NCBI GenBank assembly: GCA_016715205.1
Contig: JADKBC010000006.1
Coordinates: 76,628-140,627, forward strand
Direction of reading: 5' to 3'
Source: Holophaga sp.
GTDB taxonomy: Bacteria; Acidobacteriota; Holophagae; Holophagales; Holophagaceae
Length of the DNA stretch: 64,000 nt
In this document: positions 7,847 through 15,682 of the stretch, one piece after another
Layout: each line of letters opens with the position of its first letter
Position numbering within the stretch: position 1 is the stretch's first letter
Made by a program: the position numbers and the translations under genes
The notes under the pieces: model-generated
Seen by the model: only the letters and a program-made list of their open reading frames with translations
Databases searched by the model: none
Told to the model about the DNA's origin: nothing

Positions 7847-9055
7847 CTAGCGGTCCAACTCGCCAGCAATGATGTTCATGGCGCCGAGGACGGCGATGGC
7901 ATCGGCGATGAGGGTGCCCTTCACCTGCTCATCGAAACTGTTGAAGATTGGATAGCAGGGCGGTCGCACATGGATGCGGTAGGGGCTCTTGCCGCCATCG
8001 CTCACGATGTAGTAGCCCAATTCGCCGTTGGCGGCCTCAGTGGCGCTGTAGACTTCCCCCACCGGTGTATCCATGCCGTGCATCACCAGTTTGAAGTGGT
8101 GAATCAGGCTCTCCATTCGGGTGTAGACCTTTTCCTTGGGCGGCAGGGCGATTTTGTAGTCGTCCACAATCACGGGACCTGGGCCTAGTTCTTTCAATTT
8201 CTGGACGCATTGTTCGACAATGCGCAAACTCTGGCGCATTTCCTCGGTGCGTACCAGATAGCGGTCGTACACATCACCTGTGGTGCCGATGGGAATATCG
8301 AAATCGTAGGTGTCGTACCCAAGGTACGGCTGGGCCTTGCGCAGATCCTGGGGCACGCCAGCACCGCGCAGGCAGGGGCCTGTGTAACCCCAGGCGATGG
8401 CGTCTTCGGGCGTGATCTTGCCCACACCCTTGGTGCGGTCGTACCAGATGGGATTGTGTGTCAGGAGTTTTTCCATCTCGTCGATGGTGCGCGGCATGCT
8501 TTCCAGGAACTGGTCCAGCAGGGGCAGGAAGTTCTCTGGAAGATCCCGCATCAGTCCGCCAATGCGCGTGAAACTGGTGTGCAGGCGCTGCCCGGCAGCC
8601 ATTTCGAAGAGATCGTAAATGGTTTCGCGCTCTTTGAAGAGATACAGAAACGCCGTGAAGGCGCCGATGTCCACAGCGTTGATGCCCACACACACGATGT
8701 GATCGCCGATGCGGGCCAGTTCGGACACCAGCACACGGATCACCTGGCTGCGCGGTGGATCCTGGATGCCCAGGAGTTTTTCCACGGCCAGGGTGTAGCC
8801 GACGTTGTTCATGATCGAGCTGCAGTAGTTCAAGCGATCGGTGAGCGGAATGAACTGGTGGTAGCTCAAATTCTCGCCCAGTTTTTCCACGCCGCGATGC
8901 AGGTAGCCAATTTCCGGCGTGGCCTTCACCACAAACTCGCCTTCGAGTTCCATGACGATGCGCAGGGTGCCGTGGGTGGAGGGATGGGAGGGGCCGAGGT
9001 TGACGATCATGTGATCGCCCTCACGCTGGATCGTGGTGGAATTCGTGGGATTCAT
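7847..9055 (-). CDS. nuoD: NADH-quinone oxidoreductase subunit D (49-kDa quinone-site subunit)
   Basis: A 402-residue complex I subunit of the connecting module. With NuoB it forms the quinone pocket. The conserved NLGPSHPSTHGTLRIVMELEGE start, the PEIGYLHRGVEKL block and GDVYDRYLVRTEEMRQS are present, and the length is usual. I chose the ATG at 9055, seven bases after the nuoC stop and preceded by TTGAGGTGG. The open frame reaches back to 9133, but that is antisense-independent shadow of nuoC. It is the last gene of the nuoABCD unit here; nuoE, the usual next gene, lies 4.2 kb further on. Confidence 0.97.
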   Translation of the reverse strand: MNPTNSTTIQREGDHMIVNLGPSHPSTHGTLRIVMELEGEFVVKATPEIGYLHRGVEKLGENLSYHQFIPLTDRLNYCSSIMNNVGYTLAVEKLLGIQDPPRSQVIRVLVSELARIGDHIVCVGINAVDIGAFTAFLYLFKERETIYDLFEMAAGQRLHTSFTRIGGLMRDLPENFLPLLDQFLESMPRTIDEMEKLLTHNPIWYDRTKGVGKITPEDAIAWGYTGPCLRGAGVPQDLRKAQPYLGYDTYDFDIPIGTTGDVYDRYLVRTEEMRQSLRIVEQCVQKLKELGPGPVIVDDYKIALPPKEKVYTRMESLIHHFKLVMHGMDTPVGEVYSATEAANGELGYYIVSDGGKSPYRIHVRPPCYPIFNSFDEQVKGTLIADAIAVLGAMNIIAGELDR

Positions 9056-9062
9056 GTCCACC

Positions 9063-9557
9063 TCAACCCTGCAGGCTCGTGGCATCGCCCGCGTACGAGG
9101 CGCCGGTGTCGTCACAGAAAATATCGCCCCCATCCATGGGGAAATCCTTCCGCAGCGGGTGGCCTGGGAAGTCTTTCCACATGAGCAAGCGCTTCAGATC
9201 GGGATGCCCCTCGAAGCGCAGACCGAACATATCGTGGACTTCGCTTTCGCTCCAATCGGCGCATTTGAAGCGGCTGGTGAGGCTGGGTACGGCCTCGCCA
9301 TCATTGACCCGCACCTTGATGCGCAGGCGGTCCTGGTTGGTGAGATTCAACAGGTGGTAGACCACATCAAAGCGTGGGTCGCGGTCCAGGAAATCGACGG
9401 CGGTGATATCCAGTAGCATCTGGAAACCTTCCGTGAAAATCAGGTCGATCACTTCCAGAAGGCGACCGCCATCCACCACAATCGTGAGGTCGCCGCGAAA
9501 ATCGTGGCGGTCGAGGATGGCATCTGGCAACAGGGCTTCAATGCGTTCGAGGATCAT
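9063..9557 (-). CDS. nuoC: NADH-quinone oxidoreductase subunit C (30-kDa)
   Basis: A 164-residue subunit of the complex I connecting module, separate from NuoD (not the NuoCD fusion of enterobacteria). Visible are FQMLLDITAVDFLDR, the YHLLNLTNQDRLRIKV strands and the family signature WSESEVHDMFGLRFEGHPDL followed by RLLMWKDFPGHPLRKDFP. It starts 29 bases after the nuoB stop with an AAGG site. Confidence 0.96.
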   Translation of the reverse strand: MILERIEALLPDAILDRHDFRGDLTIVVDGGRLLEVIDLIFTEGFQMLLDITAVDFLDRDPRFDVVYHLLNLTNQDRLRIKVRVNDGEAVPSLTSRFKCADWSESEVHDMFGLRFEGHPDLKRLLMWKDFPGHPLRKDFPMDGGDIFCDDTGASYAGDATSLQG

Positions 9558-9586
9558 GGTTCACGCCTTCGGTCGGAGAGGTTCAT

Positions 9587-10195
9587 TCACCAGATTCGTT
9601 GCGCGCCAGCTTCCCCGGCTTCGAGGAGCATTTCGCGCACAGCCTGGTGGGGTGTGAGGCCCTTGGCGGCTTCCAGGGATTTCTGGCGATCAAAACTGTC
9701 GTAGAAGGCCTGGATATGCTCCTTGCGTGCCTTCAGAGCCTCGGTGGTGATCTTTTCCTGCAGTTTCATGGCGCCGTAGATGATCGTTTCGGGTCGGGGT
9801 GGGCAGCCGGGCACATAGACATCCACCGGCACAACCCGATCAATACCCTGGAGGGTGGCGTAGGTGCGGTACATCCCGCCGGAACTGGCGCAGACGCCCA
9901 CGCTCATCACCCATTTGGGTTCAGCCATCTGTGCATAGATCTGGCGTAAAACCGGTGCCTGTTTGTTGGTGATGGTGCCCAGTACCAACAGCAGGTCCGA
10001 TTGCCTCGGGCTGAAGCGCAGAGCCTCGGCGCCAAAGCGGCTGAAATCGTATTTGGAGGACATCATGCTCATGAACTCGATGGCGCAGCAGGCGGTGCCG
10101 TAGGGCAGCGGCCAAAGGCTATTCTTGCGGCCCCAGTTGATCACGGCATCCAGGCGCGTGGGCAGAACCGCGTCGTCGATCGTTAATTCCGCCAT
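9587..10195 (-). CDS. nuoB: NADH-quinone oxidoreductase subunit B (cluster N2, PSST)
   Basis: A 202-residue subunit holding the terminal 4Fe-4S cluster N2 next to the quinone site. The ligands are visible: the tandem Cys of GTACCAIEFM, the Cys of SVGVCASSGGMY, and the Cys of VYVPGCPPRPE. The C-terminal tail after residue 160 is longer and more charged than in many NuoB proteins. The ATG is one base after the nuoA stop. Confidence 0.97.
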   Translation of the reverse strand: MAELTIDDAVLPTRLDAVINWGRKNSLWPLPYGTACCAIEFMSMMSSKYDFSRFGAEALRFSPRQSDLLLVLGTITNKQAPVLRQIYAQMAEPKWVMSVGVCASSGGMYRTYATLQGIDRVVPVDVYVPGCPPRPETIIYGAMKLQEKITTEALKARKEHIQAFYDSFDRQKSLEAAKGLTPHQAVREMLLEAGEAGAQRIW

Positions 10196-10196
10196 C

Positions 10197-10580
10197 TCAG
10201 CGCTCCCACTCCAGGGCGCCCTTGCCCCAAACGTAGATATAGCCCACCAGCAGGGTGGCCACGAAGGTGATCATGACCCAGAAGGTGGCCAGGTTGCTTT
10301 TGAACTGCACAGCCCAGGGCAACAGAAACGCGGCTTCCACATCGAACAGGATGAAAAGTACTGCGACCAGGTAGAACTTCACGCTGTAGCGTCGTCGGGC
10401 GCTGTCCTGGAACATGGGTACGCCGCATTCGTAGGGCGTCAGTTTTTCGGGCTGGGGGTTTCGGGGCTTGATTAGGCGGGGCAGCAGCCAGCCCGAGGCC
10501 CAGACAATGCCCACCCCCACGGCCAAGGCCAGGGCCAGGAGTATGAAAACGGGGAGAAATGAAATGGCAGGGCTTGGCAT
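10197..10580 (-). CDS. nuoA: NADH-quinone oxidoreductase subunit A (membrane arm)
   Basis: A 127-residue, three-helix membrane subunit of complex I. It has the family motif PYECGVPMFQDSARRRYSVKFYLVA, with the Cys-bearing loop that lies near the quinone channel, followed by FILFDVEAAFLLPWA. It is the first gene of nuoABCD. The 97-bp gap to the divergent SPOR gene must hold its promoter. Confidence 0.96.
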   Translation of the reverse strand: MPSPAISFLPVFILLALALAVGVGIVWASGWLLPRLIKPRNPQPEKLTPYECGVPMFQDSARRRYSVKFYLVAVLFILFDVEAAFLLPWAVQFKSNLATFWVMITFVATLLVGYIYVWGKGALEWER

Positions 10581-10612
10581 AGGGACATCCAGGGGAGCAG
10601 GCTCCGGGTTGG

Positions 10613-10618
10613 ATCATA
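10613..10618 (-). promoter_or_regulatory. Possible -10 element of the nuoA promoter
   Basis: The minus strand reads GTGTATGATCC here, with TATGAT close to the sigma70 -10 consensus, about 33 bases before the nuoA ATG. No good -35 hexamer is seen 16-18 bases further up (ATCGAA at best). This is a weak call based on one hexamer in the only gap where a nuoA promoter can lie. Confidence 0.3.
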
Positions 10619-10677
10619 CACCGGCGGGCCTTCGCTTCGATACCGCCCCAGGCCCCTTCGGGCGCTACACTTTTCCC

Positions 10678-11238
10678 ATGTCCGATCGCGATACCCAGAC
10701 TGTCCTTTTGAGCCGACCCACCGTTCTGCTGGTGACCGGGGTGGGCGTTGGATTGCTGACGTTGACCTATGTCCTGGGCGTGCAGGTGGGCAAGCAGAGC
10801 GCGGCCCTGCGGCAATCCCCCAACCGGGCCGCCGGGGAGGAATTGACGGAATTGCCTGCTTCCCTCGATGACCAGCTCAAACAATTCGATAACCGGGAAC
10901 TGGATAAAGCGGTCAAGGCGGAGGCATCCAAGGAAGTCACCAAGGCGCCCGAGCCCACCAAGGAAACCTCTGAGGTCAAGGCCAAACCCGACGTGAAGCC
11001 CGAAGTGCCCAAGGGGAGTGAGCGCTGGACCCTGCAAATCGTGGCCACCTCCGATGAAGCAGAAGCCAAGCGGGTGGCGGCCAAGATCAAGGGTGCGGGT
11101 TTCAAGCCCGCCATCGTCAAGGTCAAGAATCAGTTCAAAGTGCGCCTGGCCAGTTCCGGCACCCGCGCCGAAATGGACGCTGTCAGCGCGAAACTGAAGG
11201 CCAAAGGACTGGCTTCGTTTTTGGTGAAGGCAGAGTAG
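10678..11238 (+). CDS. SPOR-domain membrane protein
   Basis: A 186-residue bitopic protein: short cytoplasmic N-terminus, one membrane helix (about residues 15-36, VLLVTGVGVGLLTLTYVLGV), a charged Lys/Glu/Pro-rich linker, and a C-terminal SPOR domain (about 115-186; WTLQIVATSDEAEAKRVAAKIKGAG, then FKVRLASSGTRAEMDA). SPOR domains bind denuded peptidoglycan at division sites. I start at the ATG at 10678; the frame is open upstream, but the stretch before it overlaps the nuoA promoter region and is not protein-like. It is probably a single-gene unit, divergent from nuoA. Confidence 0.88.
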   Translation: MSDRDTQTVLLSRPTVLLVTGVGVGLLTLTYVLGVQVGKQSAALRQSPNRAAGEELTELPASLDDQLKQFDNRELDKAVKAEASKEVTKAPEPTKETSEVKAKPDVKPEVPKGSERWTLQIVATSDEAEAKRVAAKIKGAGFKPAIVKVKNQFKVRLASSGTRAEMDAVSAKLKAKGLASFLVKAE

Positions 11239-11260
11239 GGGAAACGTTGAGGCTGATTGC

Positions 11261-12559
11261 TCAGGGCTTGAGCGTTCCCAGCATGCGCGGGTAGGGGGCG
11301 GTCTCTCGCACGTGCGGCAGTTTGCAGATCCAGGCTACGGCGCGTTCGAGGCCCAGGCCAAAACCGGCGTGGGGCACACTGCCGTACTTGCGCACATCCA
11401 GGTACCACTCATAGTCCTTGCGATCCAACTTCTCGTGCTCGATCTGATCGAGGAGATATTGCAGGCTGGAGGCGCGCTCGCCGCCGCCGATGACTTCACC
11501 GTAGCCCTCTGGAGCCAATAGATCCGCACCCAGGGCCAGCTTGGAATCGATGGGGTCGGGTTCCATGTAGAAGGCTTTGAACGCCTTCGGGAAGCGGTGC
11601 ACCCACAGGGGGCGATCCAGGGCGTTCATGAGGATGGTTTCATCATCGTTGCCGAAATCCTCGCCCCAGTTGATATCGCTGCCGAGTTCCTTGAGCTTCG
11701 CCACGGCCTCGGTATAGGTCATGCGGGCAAAGGTGACGTTAAGGGCCTGTTCCAGGGGCGCAAGATCGCGTTCGAGGATCTTCAACTCTTCCTGGCGGCC
11801 ATCGAGGACGCGCTGAATCATGAACTTGGTGAGGCGCTCGCCCAGCACCATCACATCTTCCAGGTGGGCAAAGGCCATCTCCGGTTCGACCATCCAGAAT
11901 TCCGTGAGGTGCCGACGGGTCTTGCTCTTTTCGGCGCGGAAGGTGGGGCCGAAACAATAGGTTTTGCCAAACGCGGCGAGACCCGGCTCCTGGTAGAGCT
12001 GGCCGGACTGGCTTAGGAAGGCCATGCCCTCGTCGAAATAGGGGGTGCCGAACAGGGTGCTGGTGCCTTCGCAGGCGCTGGGTGTGAGGATAGGGGAATC
12101 CAGGAGGGTGAAGCCGTCTTCGTCGAAGAAGTCGCGGATGGCCTTCACCAGGGTGTGGCGGATGCGCAGAATGGCCCACTGGCGTTTGCTGCGAAGCCAC
12201 AGATGGCGGTTTTCCATCAGGAAGGCCGTGCCGTGTTCCTTAGGGGTGATGGGGTAATCCACGCTCTCGCCCACCAGGGTAAGCGACTGGACCAGGAGTT
12301 CCGGGGCGCCGGTCTTGGGATGGGTCTGCACCACGCCCGTGGCGGTAATGGCGGCTTCCTGGGTCAGGCGTCCGGCCAATTCATAGCTCTCGGGCTCGGC
12401 GTCGTTGGCGCCGACCACACATTGCACAAACCCGCTGCCATCGCGCAGTTCGATGAAGCGCATTTTGCTGGCTCGGACATTTCGAACCCAGCCACGAAGG
12501 GTGACAATTTCACCCGCGTGCTGTTTGAGGTGGCGAATTTCGACGATGGGGGTGCTCAC
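11261..12559 (-). CDS. asnS: Asparaginyl-tRNA synthetase
   Basis: A 432-residue class IIb synthetase. The N-terminal OB-fold for the anticodon (VTLRGWVRNVRASKMRFIELRDG) is followed by the catalytic core with motif 2, GPTFRAEKSKTRRHLTEFWM, and motif 3, GFGLGLERAVAWIC. The WMVEPEMAF stretch and the overall length fit AsnRS rather than AspRS, which carries a longer insertion. It starts with GTG (MSTPIVEIRHLKQH) behind a GGAGTCCATC site, 31 bases downstream of the last chemosensory gene, so it could be co-transcribed with that operon. Confidence 0.93.
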   Translation of the reverse strand: MSTPIVEIRHLKQHAGEIVTLRGWVRNVRASKMRFIELRDGSGFVQCVVGANDAEPESYELAGRLTQEAAITATGVVQTHPKTGAPELLVQSLTLVGESVDYPITPKEHGTAFLMENRHLWLRSKRQWAILRIRHTLVKAIRDFFDEDGFTLLDSPILTPSACEGTSTLFGTPYFDEGMAFLSQSGQLYQEPGLAAFGKTYCFGPTFRAEKSKTRRHLTEFWMVEPEMAFAHLEDVMVLGERLTKFMIQRVLDGRQEELKILERDLAPLEQALNVTFARMTYTEAVAKLKELGSDINWGEDFGNDDETILMNALDRPLWVHRFPKAFKAFYMEPDPIDSKLALGADLLAPEGYGEVIGGGERASSLQYLLDQIEHEKLDRKDYEWYLDVRKYGSVPHAGFGLGLERAVAWICKLPHVRETAPYPRMLGTLKP

Positions 12560-12590
12560 GATGGACTCCGACTGGAGCTTCCATCATGCC

Positions 12591-13526
12591 TCAGGCTGGT
12601 TTCCCGATGTCTCGGAACTTCTGTCCAATGGCCATCTGGAGGCCGCGGATGTGGTTCAACACCCGCTCCAGCTTTTGTCGGGCGATGTCCTGGAACTGGA
12701 TTTGATGCAGCAGTTCAAAGAGCTGATCCTGGATGGCCTGGGTGTTTTTTTCCAGCTCGGCCAGCAGGGCCTCCTGGCCCGGAAGGCGACCCAGTCCGGA
12801 TTCCTGCTTCAGACGAACCATGCCATGAAAGGCAAGATCAGCTTCCACGAGCATCCGTTCAATCCGAGCCACCACTTTGCTCATTTCATCTTCGGTGTGC
12901 TGGATGGCGGCTTCCATTTGGGGAATGATCCGGCCGCCTTCGATCTGGCTTTTCTGGGGCGCCAAGTCGATCAATTGGCGCAGGGTTTCATCCATTTTTT
13001 GTTCGAGGTCCAATTCAGCGGCGCTGACATGAACCACCCGATCCCCACCCAGGGCAATGATCAGGGCGGTATCCAGAAGCACCGTTACCTGGTCACCCTG
13101 CACGAGGAAGCCCGAAACCCAGGCACCATCTTTGCCCGCCAGAATGGGCCCTGCCGGGGCGTGTTCCTCTTGCGTCGCCGTGACCACAGAGCGCACCTCG
13201 TCAACCAGCACACCGATGAGGTTGCCCGCCATGGCCAGGATCAGGATGTTGCCGGCCTCGGTGGCCTCCAGGGTGGAAAAGCCAAGGCGCGTTCGGAGAT
13301 TGACCACGGGGATCACGGTGCCCCGGATATCGAGCAGCCCCTCCACGCCTTTTGGCATATGGGGCATTCGATTGAGGTCGCGGTTGGGGGAGATTTCCGC
13401 CACCTGCAGCAGGGGCACCCCATAGGCACGATCTTCCAGGGTGAACGTCAAGTACTGCCGGGCATTTTCCCCGTGTACCGCACCACCCGGCTGCCTGAGG
13501 GCCGGAGCCGCCGTGGCCAGACTCAC
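12591..13526 (-). CDS. CheW-CheZ fusion protein
   Basis: A 311-residue protein with two parts. Residues about 22-160 form a CheW domain (YLTFTLEDRAYGVPLLQVAEI, then GLLDIRGTVIPVVNLRTRLG), which couples receptors to CheA. Residues about 170-300 are helical and end with FQDIARQKLERVLNHI, where D280 and Q284 reproduce the D-x3-Q pair of the CheY-P phosphatase CheZ. It thus joins a scaffold domain to a likely phosphatase that would dephosphorylate CheY at the array. The GTG start overlaps the cheA stop by four bases (GTGA). The CheZ assignment rests on the motif and helical context only. Confidence 0.8.
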   Translation of the reverse strand: MSLATAAPALRQPGGAVHGENARQYLTFTLEDRAYGVPLLQVAEISPNRDLNRMPHMPKGVEGLLDIRGTVIPVVNLRTRLGFSTLEATEAGNILILAMAGNLIGVLVDEVRSVVTATQEEHAPAGPILAGKDGAWVSGFLVQGDQVTVLLDTALIIALGGDRVVHVSAAELDLEQKMDETLRQLIDLAPQKSQIEGGRIIPQMEAAIQHTEDEMSKVVARIERMLVEADLAFHGMVRLKQESGLGRLPGQEALLAELEKNTQAIQDQLFELLHQIQFQDIARQKLERVLNHIRGLQMAIGQKFRDIGKPA

Positions 13527-15682
13527 AGGGCCTCCTGCACCGCCAGGGTCATGAGTTCCGCCGGATCCAGAATCAACACGACTCCGCCGTCACCCATCAC
13601 GCTTGCACCTGAAATGCCCGGAAGGCTGGCAAGGTAGGGTGCCAGGGGCTTGATCACCATTTCCTGCCGCCGAATGAAGGCATCCACGATGAGCCCCATG
13701 CGCCGACCCGCGGTCGAAATGACGACCACCGGGAGTTCTTCCGCCTGGGCCGTGGTCTGGTCATCGTTGAAGCTGAGAAGCTCACGCAGTTGCGTGACAC
13801 CGAGCACTTCGCCGCGCAGGTTGATGGCCTTGCGCCGGGTGAGGTGCGAAATCGATTCCCGCGTTACAAGCAGCGTCTCCTCCACTGCCGTGCCGGGTAG
13901 GGCAAATACCTGCCCACCGGAGCGCATGAGCAGGGCGTCGATGATGGCCAGGGTCAGCGGGAGCTTCAGGGTAAAGATGGAACCCTTGCCCACCACGCTT
14001 TGAACCGCCACATGGCCATTCAGGCGGCGCACATTCGAGCGGACCACATCCATGCCCACACCCCGGCCCGAAATATCGGTGACGGTGGCGGCGGTGCTGA
14101 ACCCGGGGAGGAAAATCATGTTGATGGCTTCCTCGTCGGACATCGCTTCGGCTCGGTCCTGACTGAGCAGGCCCTTTTCCACCGCCTTGGCGCGGATGAT
14201 CTTGGGGTCGATGCCCTTGCCATCGTCTTCGATTTCCACCAGGACCGAATCGCCTTCGTGGCGGGCGCGAAGAATGACGACGCCAGTTTCCGGCTTGCCG
14301 CTCTTGAGGCGCGCTTCTGGAGATTCCACGCCGTGGTCCGCACTGTTGCGGATGAGGTGAATCAGCGGATCACTAAGCTCTTCAATGAGACTCTTGTCGA
14401 TTTCCGTGTCCTCGCCGATCATCTGCAGCTCGATTTTCTTGCCGCTGGCTTTGGCAAGGTCGCGCAGCATGCGGGGGAATTTGCTGAAAATGGTCTTCAC
14501 CGGCACCATGCGGATGCCGAGCACCGAGGCCTGAATTTCCTTGGAAACCTGATCTAGATAGACACTGCTCTTGCGCAGTTCCTTGACGAGATCGCCGGCA
14601 GGGCCTTCCGTGACCTCCACCTCGAAGCGCTCCACCACATGGCTGATCATGGTCTTGCAGATGATCAGTTCCGCTACGGTGTTCATGAATGCATCGAGCT
14701 TGAGCTGGCTAACGCGGATGGTATCGGAACCCTTCTCTGATTTATCGGGTGTAGCCGTTTTGCGGGTATTCGCTTCGGCGGCCGGGGGCTGCGCAACGGC
14801 AGGGGCTGCAGTCACGGGTGCTGGGGCCGGAGCGGCCACCGCAGCCGAGCCTCCGGAAAGTTCCTGCACGCCCTCTGGGCCCAACAGGAAATACTCCATG
14901 CGGACGTGTTTTACACCATCGAAAATCTTCTGGACCGTTTCGACGGTTTCCGAGGGCTGAATGTAGAGCACCAGATCGAAATGGAAGGTGTTCGATTCAA
15001 AGGCATCCAGGTCCGTAGGGCCATTCATGGCATGGGACGAATGGATGAGTTTTCCCACTAGGTCCGCCATGGGCAGCATGGACAAGGGGTTGAAGGCCGT
15101 ACCAAGAATCTGGGGCTGGAGCTCGGCCCGGATGGCGACGAGGGTGCCGCCTTGGGAGATCAGATCTTCCATGACTTTGCGGGAGGTGCTGTCCAACTCG
15201 CCCAGGCGAGCGGGCAACTGTAATCCTTTGAAGCCGGGCGCTGCCGCCGAGGGCGCAGCTGCCGCAGCGGGCGTTCCGCCTCGCAGAGCTTCCAGCCTCA
15301 GGAGAAGGCTGGAGGTGTCGGGATCAGCGGGGGTTCCCTGCTTGCGCAGCGACACACCCACATCGTTCACCAGGATCTTGAGGGTGTCGATGGTCTCGAA
15401 CAGGAGTTCCATCACATCGGCCGTTACGGTCATGCGCCCTTTGCGAAGGTCATCCAGAACGTTTTCGCCGATGTGGGCGAGTGATTGAACCTTGGCGAGG
15501 CCCAGGAAACCAGAGGCGCCCTTGATGGTGTGCACGCTGCGGAAGATGGCGTTGAGAATATCCAGGTCGCCTGGGTTTTCCTCCAGGACCAGGAAGTTCT
15601 GCTCTGTCAGCTCAAAATGCTCCTGGGCTTCGACCAGGAAGTCTTCGTAAAAGCTGGGATCGTCCAGGGAAAAATCGCTCAT
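13523..15682 (-). CDS. cheA: Chemotaxis histidine kinase CheA
   Basis: A 719-residue kinase that autophosphorylates and passes phosphate to CheY-type receivers. P1/HPt is at residues 1-110 with the phosphoacceptor H51 in HTIKGASGFLGL. In place of a normal P2 there is an alpha/beta segment at 155-272. P3 dimerisation helices are at about 320-385. The P4 kinase domain has the N box HLIRNSADHGVE (442-453), G1 box DDGKGID and G2 box GRGVGMDVV (540-548). P5, a CheW-like domain, is at about 580-719. It overlaps the upstream triple-CheW gene by ATGA and the downstream gene by GTGA, so the three are tightly coupled. No MCP, cheR or cheB lies nearby. Confidence 0.96.
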   Translation of the reverse strand: MSDFSLDDPSFYEDFLVEAQEHFELTEQNFLVLEENPGDLDILNAIFRSVHTIKGASGFLGLAKVQSLAHIGENVLDDLRKGRMTVTADVMELLFETIDTLKILVNDVGVSLRKQGTPADPDTSSLLLRLEALRGGTPAAAAAPSAAAPGFKGLQLPARLGELDSTSRKVMEDLISQGGTLVAIRAELQPQILGTAFNPLSMLPMADLVGKLIHSSHAMNGPTDLDAFESNTFHFDLVLYIQPSETVETVQKIFDGVKHVRMEYFLLGPEGVQELSGGSAAVAAPAPAPVTAAPAVAQPPAAEANTRKTATPDKSEKGSDTIRVSQLKLDAFMNTVAELIICKTMISHVVERFEVEVTEGPAGDLVKELRKSSVYLDQVSKEIQASVLGIRMVPVKTIFSKFPRMLRDLAKASGKKIELQMIGEDTEIDKSLIEELSDPLIHLIRNSADHGVESPEARLKSGKPETGVVILRARHEGDSVLVEIEDDGKGIDPKIIRAKAVEKGLLSQDRAEAMSDEEAINMIFLPGFSTAATVTDISGRGVGMDVVRSNVRRLNGHVAVQSVVGKGSIFTLKLPLTLAIIDALLMRSGGQVFALPGTAVEETLLVTRESISHLTRRKAINLRGEVLGVTQLRELLSFNDDQTTAQAEELPVVVISTAGRRMGLIVDAFIRRQEMVIKPLAPYLASLPGISGASVMGDGGVVLILDPAELMTLAVQEAL

